31,295 nt of DNA from Clostridium_AM sp964554365. GTDB taxonomy: Bacteria; Bacillota; Clostridia; Clostridiales; Clostridiaceae. Within the stretch, counting starts at the first letter, position 1. Each line of letters opens with the position of its first letter. Below are positions 7,665 to 13,762 of this stretch, in pieces. Made by a program: the position numbers and the translations under genes. The DNA lies in assembly GCA_964554365.1 (NCBI GenBank), contig CAZKOJ010000028.1, positions 1-31,295 of the forward strand. Direction: 5' to 3'. The notes under the pieces are model-generated. The model searched no databases. It was not told where the DNA came from and saw only the letters and a program-made list of their open reading frames with translations.

Positions 7665-8429
7665 TTATTTTATATTAAATATTTGTTTAGCCCACTGATA
7701 TATACTGCTGTCTTTCCCAAAGTATAATAATACTTCTTCAAAAACATTTCTTGCTATGCATTCTTTACTTAAGGATTGAAATTGAGCAAGTATGTTATTA
7801 AATCCAGCTGTGTCAGATGTGTTATTCATATGAAGCACGTTAAAAGCTTCTTGGATATATCTTTTAGTTAATGATATTAATTGACTGGAATCTTTATTAT
7901 CTTTATCAAAGGAACCGTCATCTAATTCTTGTTTTATTTTTGACCATGTTTCTATTTCTCTAAATCTTTCTTTAGCTTGTATCTGCATATTTCTTAACCC
8001 ATATGCACACTCTTGTTTTTCTATTTCTTTAATAGTTAACTCTGCATGAAGTTTTTTAACTTCATATACTTTTAAATCTTTATTAGTTAATTTATCTTGA
8101 AGTTCTTCTATTTCAGCTTCTTTAATAAACAATTCTTGCTGTCTTTTTCTATATTCAAAAGATAATTGTAATAGCTGCTCAAAGAATACCATCTGTTCTA
8201 ACTTTGCTTGATGATATTTAGAAGCATTATCTGGAAAGTCTTTTTCATTTAAAACAGAACATCTTATTTCTGTTTCAGTTCTCCATATAGTCTGCGTAGC
8301 TATATCATGTTTAAGTTCAGGTAATAAACTCTCTACCTTGCTTAATAAAGTGTCTGGTAATAAATCAGCTTGTCTTACATCACTTAAAAAATGTTCTGTC
8401 ATATTTTCAGTTGTTATTAAATTATTCAA
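7665..8429 (-). CDS. Coiled-coil protein of unknown function, cassette B copy
   Basis: A 254-residue paralogue of 2189-2953 with the same length and start (MNNLITTENMTEHFLSDV), differing by roughly 25 substitutions, most of them conservative. It starts at TTG 8429 after GGAGG with a 7-base gap; the cassette C copy uses ATG instead. Here it follows fibre B directly, with no XkdW- or XkdX-like gene between. The predicted coiled coil and its constant link to fibres make a fibre-assembly partner possible, but no family evidence supports this. Confidence 0.7.
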   Translation of the reverse strand: MNNLITTENMTEHFLSDVRQADLLPDTLLSKVESLLPELKHDIATQTIWRTETEIRCSVLNEKDFPDNASKYHQAKLEQMVFFEQLLQLSFEYRKRQQELFIKEAEIEELQDKLTNKDLKVYEVKKLHAELTIKEIEKQECAYGLRNMQIQAKERFREIETWSKIKQELDDGSFDKDNKDSSQLISLTKRYIQEAFNVLHMNNTSDTAGFNNILAQFQSLSKECIARNVFEEVLLYFGKDSSIYQWAKQIFNIK

Positions 8430-8448
8430 AATATATCCTCCTTAAATT

Positions 8449-10485
8449 TTATCCAAAGAATTTTTCCGTTACAGTTGAACAGTTATTGGTATAGCTAGTG
8501 TTACTTCCACCGAAAGACAGAGCTGAATTTTGTGCTCCACATCCAGCATGTTGATGTCTGGAAATTATAGGGTTCGAAGTGGTTGACCATGTGTTTCCAT
8601 TAAACTTTTCAGATATGGCATTCACAAATGCAATTGATGCGTCTTGAGTACCATTAGCAACACATCCAGATGAAATATTAATCGTATTATTAGCTTTCGA
8701 CCATGTAGTGCCATTAAATTTTTCACATGTAATATCATTACTCCAATCATCAGATACAGCAAGTGCCGCATTCTGTGTACCACATCCTCCGGGTCTGCAT
8801 CTTGTAACAGTCATTTTATTTATTAATATCCAAGCACTACCATTAAATGATTCAGTAGTATTATTATTATATCCACCAAATACTAAAGCTGCATTTTGAT
8901 TTCCCGCATTTCCTGGATAATCTCTTTGCATAGACATACTATTAGATTGAGACCATACGTTACCATCAAACTTTCCAGTAACATAATTTTTACCGCTATT
9001 ATAATAATTATATCCTCCTGTAGATAATCCTGCATTTTGAGTTCCACATCCACCACTATTACCAAAATTCCAAATATAAGCAGTTAATTGATTCCAAGAT
9101 GTACCATTAAATGATTCGCATGGACTATTATGAACGCTAGAAGAATATTTTTCGGGATATCCGGCATATGAGACGGCTGCATCTTGAGTACCAAAACCAG
9201 CGATATCATACCTGCCAATATTTAAGCCAGCTGGATTGCTCACCCACGCACTAGGATTTGCACTTGTTCTAAACTCATACTGCATTGCTTTTAAGGCGTT
9301 TCCTAATTTATCTTTTAATGTTCCTTCTGGAAGGACTACTGTATATTTAGTATTTGGATAAAAACTTTCATTTAAATTTAAATACATACTTTCTTCATCA
9401 GATGCATTTCCTGTTGCTACTGTTTTTATTTCACATTGTCCTCCCCATATATTTTTAGGAACATCGTTTTTAAAAATATACATAGACCATATATTATTAG
9501 GGAAAATTCTGTTATAGAATTCCAATCTTATTTGTGGGATATCACAGGCTGCATTTTCTTTAGAATGACTAGAACCTACTATAGAAGTAATACCAATTCC
9601 ACCTGTTTGAGCTGTTCCTACTACTCCAAGTATACTCTTTCCGATTACTATATTTTCTGGTAATAAATTTGGTTCTTTAAACACAATAGGCCCAAAATCA
9701 ATATTATTCACTTCTTCTAAATAATATCCAGTTGGAGGTACTACACATAAATTTCCTATATTATCTACTCTAACTCTTTTTGCAAATGTATAATTATTAC
9801 CAGTTGCAGAAAAAGACCTATTTGGTATATTACCAGTTCTCAAAACACCATCAGCATTGGTAAAAGTAACTCCACTTAAAACTTGACTTTCTACAGCATT
9901 ACCTTGTCCTTTTGCTATGCTCCCTACTTTATTTGCTAAATTAGTTAAGGTTTCAGTTCCAGTGCTATTCTGACCTTTAGCTGCTAAATTGCTTGCTAAA
10001 GTATTTTTAATTACCTGAGTTTTATCTTTTAACTGGGAAAAGGTATCAGTATTTAATAAAGGATTGCCGATAACATCTACCCAGTTCTTTTTTCCGTTAT
10101 CGGCATTTTGAAAAACTACTTTAGTTTGTTCTGTTAAGGGTTTTCCTTTTAATTCAACAGGTAAATTAGCATCATTTATATTTCCCACTTGGCCTGCTAA
10201 TGTATTAACTTTTGCTTGTGACCCTATTGGTGTCTCTGCCCCCACATCACTTGCACTTAAAATTAAAGTTCCTGTTTTTCCATTAACACTTTGTACGGGA
10301 GCACCTGTAGCTGTAATAAATCCAGGACCATTTGTAAACTGATTAAGATTTGTTGGCATATCTGTTTTCAAAGCTCTTTTAACTAGTTCATTATCAATAA
10401 TATCAGCATTATAATTGAGGTCCTCTATATTTACTGTATCTGTACCTTCTGGTTTTTTCAATTTATAATTACCTGTGTTCTTCAC
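8449..10485 (-). CDS. Tail fibre B with Ig-like and Kelch-like receptor-binding domains
   Basis: A 678-residue fibre. The first ~215 residues align with fibre C, almost identically over the first 105. After a linker (~220-300), residues ~300-410 resemble a Big_5/SbsA Ig-like domain (IRLEFYNRIFPNN; TKYTVVLPEGTLKDKLGNAL). Residues 429-678 hold six repeats of the form GTQNAALxxGG followed by ESFNGxxW, like Kelch blades. The protein starts at GTG 10485 after AGAGGTG. The repeat domain probably recognises a cell-surface sugar or protein. Upstream is a chimeric holin-XkdU ORF, and the 254-residue gene follows. Confidence 0.88.
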   Translation of the reverse strand: MKNTGNYKLKKPEGTDTVNIEDLNYNADIIDNELVKRALKTDMPTNLNQFTNGPGFITATGAPVQSVNGKTGTLILSASDVGAETPIGSQAKVNTLAGQVGNINDANLPVELKGKPLTEQTKVVFQNADNGKKNWVDVIGNPLLNTDTFSQLKDKTQVIKNTLASNLAAKGQNSTGTETLTNLANKVGSIAKGQGNAVESQVLSGVTFTNADGVLRTGNIPNRSFSATGNNYTFAKRVRVDNIGNLCVVPPTGYYLEEVNNIDFGPIVFKEPNLLPENIVIGKSILGVVGTAQTGGIGITSIVGSSHSKENAACDIPQIRLEFYNRIFPNNIWSMYIFKNDVPKNIWGGQCEIKTVATGNASDEESMYLNLNESFYPNTKYTVVLPEGTLKDKLGNALKAMQYEFRTSANPSAWVSNPAGLNIGRYDIAGFGTQDAAVSYAGYPEKYSSSVHNSPCESFNGTSWNQLTAYIWNFGNSGGCGTQNAGLSTGGYNYYNSGKNYVTGKFDGNVWSQSNSMSMQRDYPGNAGNQNAALVFGGYNNNTTESFNGSAWILINKMTVTRCRPGGCGTQNAALAVSDDWSNDITCEKFNGTTWSKANNTINISSGCVANGTQDASIAFVNAISEKFNGNTWSTTSNPIISRHQHAGCGAQNSALSFGGSNTSYTNNCSTVTEKFFG
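8452..9201 (-). repeat. Six Kelch-like repeats encoded in fibre B
   Basis: These codons encode six repeats of about 38-50 residues. Each has a [CN]G[TA]Q[ND][AS]-type core (FGTQDA, CGTQNAGL, GNQNAA, CGTQNAA, NGTQDAS, CGAQNSA) and an FNGxxW or FDGxxW strand. They suggest a beta-propeller or related fold made of similar blades. Such repeats can gain or lose units by recombination. Confidence 0.75.
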
Positions 10486-10529
10486 CTAATCACCTCTATT
10501 CATATACTTTTAAGTTATCCCATGTTTTT
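10193..10529. repeat. Direct repeat, copy B (XkdU tail plus fibre N-terminus)
   Basis: This copy of the junction block holds the first ~98 codons of fibre B, the 10-base spacer and 34 bases of XkdU 3' end. It is almost identical to 5219-5555 and closely similar to 12845-13181. At 10529 the XkdU part switches abruptly into holin sequence. Confidence 0.9.
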
Positions 10530-10699
10530 CTTAAAGTTTTATCTTTGCCAGCACAAATTAATCCTGTTAAGTAGTCCAATACCATTAATAGTATTAATGT
10601 TTTTAGCACCTTGTCCCATCCTCCAAAGAAGTAATTCACACAAGCTCCTGCACCTGCTATAATCACACTAATAATTCTATCCCAATTTAAACATTTCAC
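10496..10699 (-). pseudogene. Truncated holin fused to the XkdU C-terminus
   Basis: A 67-residue open frame: residues 1-56 match the intact holin (MKCLNWDRIISVIIAG to CAGKDKTL) and residues ~57-67 match the end of the XkdU-like protein (KTWDNLKVYE). It starts at GTG 10699 after GAAGG. The two hydrophobic segments of the holin half remain but the rest is lost, so a normal holin function is unlikely. It could still make a small membrane peptide. It marks the recombination that joined a cassette A lysis region to the cassette B fibre. Confidence 0.8.
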
Positions 10700-10783
10700 A
10701 TATTACCTTCTTTCATATAAAAATACGCAAAATAAAAAGACTATCTCTAGCCTCTACTTTGCCTTTATGACGTATAAGTTTTC
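10530..10783. repeat. Direct repeat, holin 5' half plus leader (copy 2)
   Basis: This block aligns base for base in length with 6956-7209 and carries the truncated holin start, its ribosome site and the hairpin leader. Scattered substitutions show that the duplication is not very recent. Confidence 0.85.
10726..10753 (-). terminator. GNRA-tetraloop terminator, second copy
   Basis: On the minus strand, GGCTA-GAGA-TAGTC (10739-10752) is followed by TTTTTATTTT. Compared with the copy near the intact holin, two stem bases and the loop differ, but pairing and the GNRA loop type are kept. Confidence 0.65.
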
Positions 10784-10784
10784 A

Positions 10785-10816
10785 AAAGCGACGTAAAATC
10801 AAGTTTACATCGCTTT
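10785..10816 (-). terminator. Intrinsic terminator after the 119-residue ORF
   Basis: A 13-bp stem (arms 10785-10797 and 10804-10816, one G-T pair) with a 6-base loop lies 3 bases after the stop at 10820. The T run is short, so termination may be partial. Confidence 0.7.
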
Positions 10817-10819
10817 ATT

Positions 10820-11179
10820 TTATTGTATTGAATTTATTATTTTATTATAGTCTTCCAATTCTTCATCTAAAAATTTTTTAATTGCTTTTTCATATTGTTT
10901 AATAAATGAATCAAATTTTGATTTGTTTTCAAATCTAACATTACCATTTAATATATTGTATGTTTCATACTGTTTTAGCTCTTCCTCACTAAAATTTATT
11001 ATAGATACATGAACCCTCTTAAAAGCGCTTGGTGATATTTCAAATCTAAGATTATGAGCATTAATAATATTATTTATCCTTTTCTCAAACTCCGAATTTT
11101 CAAATTCAACATTCCACTCGACAAAAAATGGTTCTAATTCAGATGCTTCTACATTGCTATTACAATTTATTTTATACAT
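10820..11179 (-). CDS. Hypothetical protein after fibre A
   Basis: A 119-residue acidic protein (MYKINCNSNVEASELEPFF to YNKIINSIQ). ATG 11179 is chosen because GGGGGTGA lies 8 bases upstream; an earlier in-frame ATG at 11197 overlaps that site. It looks like a mixed alpha/beta protein ending in a charged helix (QYEKAIKKFLDEELEDYNK), without signal peptide or membrane segment. It is found only in cassette A, followed by its own terminator, and may be an accessory (moron-type) gene. I do not recognise the family. Confidence 0.6.
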   Translation of the reverse strand: MYKINCNSNVEASELEPFFVEWNVEFENSEFEKRINNIINAHNLRFEISPSAFKRVHVSIINFSEEELKQYETYNILNGNVRFENKSKFDSFIKQYEKAIKKFLDEELEDYNKIINSIQ

Positions 11180-11262
11180 AACATTTTTCACCCCCATATT
11201 TATTATATAACTTATAAGGGCTTTATTTGTAAAATTAGTGTGAATATCCTTATACTATTTTT

Positions 11263-11442
11263 CTATTGTATAACTGATGGCTGAGTTGGTTGCTCTTGTA
11301 CTGCTCCCATTTCTGTAAGCACTTCCTGTACACATTCTTTTAAATTAAATAGTTTAGGTACTTGCTCCACTTTATAAGTACCATTCATAATAAGAGTTAC
11401 CCAAACCTTTACACAACCACTTTCTTTGTTGAATTTAAACAT
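11263..11442 (-). CDS. Small hypothetical protein in cassette A
   Basis: A 59-residue ORF from ATG 11442 (MFKFNKESGCVKVWVTLIMNG) to TAG 11263, ending in a Gln/Pro-rich tail (EMGAVQEQPTQPSVIQ). The first half looks like a short beta hairpin. No strong ribosome site is seen immediately upstream, which lowers confidence. It lies where XkdX-like genes occur in related clusters, but the sequence does not resemble XkdX. Confidence 0.55.
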   Translation of the reverse strand: MFKFNKESGCVKVWVTLIMNGTYKVEQVPKLFNLKECVQEVLTEMGAVQEQPTQPSVIQ

Positions 11443-11551
11443 TATTTATGTTTAGTGAGCCACAGCACAACAAGTACAGAACCCAACTAAACTCTCACTT
11501 CCTTTCTGTATATACTTTTTTATGTGTATAACATGTTAATTATTTTAGGAA

Positions 11552-11588
11552 TAAAAATAACACCCCCATTTATGTTGTAGGTGTTGCC
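11552..11588 (-). terminator. Probable terminator after the 132-residue ORF
   Basis: On the minus strand AACACC (11580-11585) pairs with GGTGTT (11559-11564) across a 15-base loop, followed by ATTTTTATT. The stem is short and overlaps the stop codon at 11570, so strength is doubtful. Confidence 0.5.
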
Positions 11589-11968
11589 ATTCCTTGCATT
11601 GCTATTAAACTCATAAGTTCTGCATTAGATTTTTCTAAGGCTGATAATCTGTCTTCTGAATTGCTTTTGGGTATTGGTATTTGAGTCTGAGTTTCAATGT
11701 TAAATATTATTGAACTGGCATCTGTAATCTCCTGAGAAATATCTACACTATAGCTTTTACTAGTATTAAATTTATCTGAAAATTGTCCATAATCCAATTT
11801 AATTACTCCTACACTATCAATAGTCCTCTGCTGTAAAGGTATATAAGATTGAAAGTCTTCCGCTAAGGTCGTTTCTACTAATCCCTCCCCTTGAATTTCG
11901 CAAGTTACTATTAAAACATTACCTGTAAATCTATCATAATAAATTTTTCTACCTATTTTATTTTCCAT
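11570..11968 (-). CDS. Hypothetical fibre-associated protein in cassette A
   Basis: A 132-residue protein (MENKIGRKIYYDRFTGNVL to MQGMATPTT). ATG 11968 lies 8 bases after AAAGGA; an in-frame ATG at 11977 is too close to it. The N-terminal ~100 residues look like a beta domain (RKIYYDRFTGNVLIVTCEIQ; GVIKLDYGQF), followed by a short helix (RLSALEKSNAELMSLIAM). A beta domain followed by a short coiled coil just after a fibre gene suggests a structural partner like XkdW, but only position supports this. Confidence 0.65.
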   Translation of the reverse strand: MENKIGRKIYYDRFTGNVLIVTCEIQGEGLVETTLAEDFQSYIPLQQRTIDSVGVIKLDYGQFSDKFNTSKSYSVDISQEITDASSIIFNIETQTQIPIPKSNSEDRLSALEKSNAELMSLIAMQGMATPTT

Positions 11969-11982
11969 AAATACCATCCTTT

Positions 11983-13137
11983 CTATTCATATACAATAAA
12001 AGAACAAGCTCCAGATAAAGGTTGATTACCCTCGCCAGTATCAGTAAAACATACATATAAGTTGTTATTATAACTGTTAAATTTTAATATGGGTGCAGTT
12101 GCACCCATATTATTAAATTGAATACCAGAATAACATCCTGGTGTACCATTAGGATGATAAATAACAATAGGAGTATTAACTTTATACACACCTGCAATAT
12201 CAGAAGTATGCCCAGCATAATTAGAGTTTAATATAATATAATTCGGTGTAAATCCTAAATTTACGACAAATGTGTCAGTGTTATTTATTACAAATCCCGA
12301 AGGAATAGATCCAATTACACGCCTTTTCCCTGCAATTACACTTCCTGCTACCCCGTCAATTGAAACTCCATTTAGTATATTCTGTGATAACAAGTTGCTT
12401 AAATCTAATGCACCTGTAATTTGTCCACTATCTACTGTTGCAGTTTTTCCAAGTCTTAAATCTCCAATTAAAGCATTTCCACCACCTCCTTTACCCTGTA
12501 CAATAAAAGATGTTCCATTATATCTCATGGTATATGGTGTATTAGCTTTTAGTCCTCCAGCTGTAATTGCATTGCCTAAAGAATCTAGTATTGGTTTTAC
12601 CCCTAACCCATTTATGTTAATTGTACTTGCTCCTGTACTTGCTACATTTATTTTAGCTACTATTCCAATGCCATCAGCATAACTTGTTGGTGCTGGGCTT
12701 AATGTAGCTATATAAGTATTAGCGACTCCTGTTGTAGTTGCATACCCAGGATGCTTCACATAATCAGCCTTATGCGCCTCAACTGATTGATTTAAAACAA
12801 TCAAATCATCGGATACTTGCTTAACAGTTTTTGTATTGTTTAAACCTGCTAATGCATTAACTTTCGCTTCTGACCCTGTTGGCGTCTCTGCGCCAACATC
12901 ACTTGCACTTAAAATTAAAGTTCCTGTTTTCCCATTAACACTTTGGACTGGTGCTCCTGAAGATGTAATAAATCCAGGGCCATTTGTAAACTGATTAAGA
13001 TTTGTTGGCATATCTGCTTTCAAAGCTCTTTTGACTATTTCATTATCAATAATATCAGCATTATAATTGAGGTCCTCTATATTTACTGTATCTGTACCTT
13101 CTGGTTTTTTCAATTTATAATTACCTGTGTTCTTCAC
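11983..13137 (-). CDS. Tail fibre A
   Basis: A 384-residue fibre following the intact XkdU-like gene, hence the copy in the standard baseplate position. Residues 1-98 match B and C with few changes (VQSVNGKTGTLILSASDVGAETP). Residues ~120-220 form a fibre shaft domain common in prophage fibres (STININGLGVKPILDS; GLKANTPYTMRYNGTSF). The C-terminal ~115 residues (KRRVIGSIPSGF to SGACSFIVYE) probably form a small beta-rich tip unlike those of B and C. GTG 13137 follows AGAGGTG, 10 bases after the XkdU stop. It is likely the fibre attached by default; this is inferred from position. Confidence 0.88.
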   Translation of the reverse strand: MKNTGNYKLKKPEGTDTVNIEDLNYNADIIDNEIVKRALKADMPTNLNQFTNGPGFITSSGAPVQSVNGKTGTLILSASDVGAETPTGSEAKVNALAGLNNTKTVKQVSDDLIVLNQSVEAHKADYVKHPGYATTTGVANTYIATLSPAPTSYADGIGIVAKINVASTGASTININGLGVKPILDSLGNAITAGGLKANTPYTMRYNGTSFIVQGKGGGGNALIGDLRLGKTATVDSGQITGALDLSNLLSQNILNGVSIDGVAGSVIAGKRRVIGSIPSGFVINNTDTFVVNLGFTPNYIILNSNYAGHTSDIAGVYKVNTPIVIYHPNGTPGCYSGIQFNNMGATAPILKFNSYNNNLYVCFTDTGEGNQPLSGACSFIVYE

Positions 13138-13366
13138 CTAATCACCTCTATTCATATACTTTTAAGTCATCCCATGTTTTTGTTTTTGCTTGTTGCCATG
13201 TTAGTTCTTTAAGTTTTTCATATCTAGTGTACGTATATTTAAAAGAGTATCCCAAATGTGCTGGCTTTATAGTATCTATAGCATCTATAAGACCGGCCAT
13301 ATTCTTTGGAATACCCTTTATACCAATAAACTGTATTATAAAACTGTAATCCGAAAAATTTTCTAT
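12845..13366. repeat. Direct repeat, copy A (XkdU 3' end plus fibre N-terminus)
   Basis: This copy joins the intact XkdU-like gene to fibre A. Its fibre part is close to copies at 10193-10529 and 5219-5541; its XkdU part matches the remnant at 5522-5718 apart from the 9- and 13-base gaps there. Confidence 0.88.
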
Positions 13367-13759
13367 TATCTTAGTTTCTCCACTTGAAAAAGCTTCTGCA
13401 ACATTTTTAAGCATTACCTTTGTTACAGTTCCAGATCCTCGAAGCTTTGCTTTTATAATTTCTCTTCTATCTTCATAACTTTTATTTAAATCTGTCTGAA
13501 TTCCTAATGGTTTTTCCCATATGCTACTTAGCCCCCATGTTGCAGTATCTACATAAAACTGGTCAAGCAAATCCTTCTTAGAGTAATTTAATTTACCAAT
13601 TTCTTTTGCTGCAGAATTCTGTATATTTACCATTATATTAGAGTTATAATACCAAGGCGGTAAGTATTTCATCAAATCGGGTGTATATAACTTTATTTCA
13701 TCTTCATTTATCTCATTTCCAGCATACTGCAGATTACCGTAGATACTCTTACCGTACAC
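13148..13759 (-). CDS. xkdU: Baseplate protein, XkdU-like (DUF2313)
   Basis: A 203-residue protein with the family pattern: LMKYLPPWYYNSNIM near the start, a central WGLSSIWEKPLGI and RREIIKAKLRGSGT, and a C-terminal domain ending TWQQAKTKTWDDLKVYE. It belongs to the YmfQ/XkdU family thought to link baseplate and fibres. It starts at GTG 13759 after GGGGGTG. Fibre A starts 10 bases after its stop. Normally it directly follows XkdT; here a 667-residue fibre gene lies between. Two truncated copies of its 3' end occur upstream of fibres B and C. Confidence 0.9.
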   Translation of the reverse strand: MYGKSIYGNLQYAGNEINEDEIKLYTPDLMKYLPPWYYNSNIMVNIQNSAAKEIGKLNYSKKDLLDQFYVDTATWGLSSIWEKPLGIQTDLNKSYEDRREIIKAKLRGSGTVTKVMLKNVAEAFSSGETKIIENFSDYSFIIQFIGIKGIPKNMAGLIDAIDTIKPAHLGYSFKYTYTRYEKLKELTWQQAKTKTWDDLKVYE

Positions 13760-13762
13760 CTA

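Noticed and set aside
8449..10485. Diversity-generating retroelement acting on the repeat domain of fibre B.
   Set aside because: No reverse transcriptase, Avd-like gene or template repeat is visible in the window, and repeat differences are not limited to adenine positions as far as can be seen.
11198..11262. A promoter upstream of the 119-residue ORF (TTTACA with TATAAT).
   Set aside because: The two boxes are 20 bases apart and the -10 would sit against the ribosome site, leaving almost no leader.
11455..11515. A further short ORF (ending GFCTCCAVAH) between the 132- and 59-residue genes.
   Set aside because: The frame has no acceptable start codon between the upstream stop and the short peptide; it may be a decayed fragment at most.
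3457..13759. Invertase-driven (shufflon or Gin/Cin-type) fibre switching.
   Set aside because: All three fibres and all repeats lie in the same direction, no inverted crossover sites flank them and no site-specific recombinase is encoded here.
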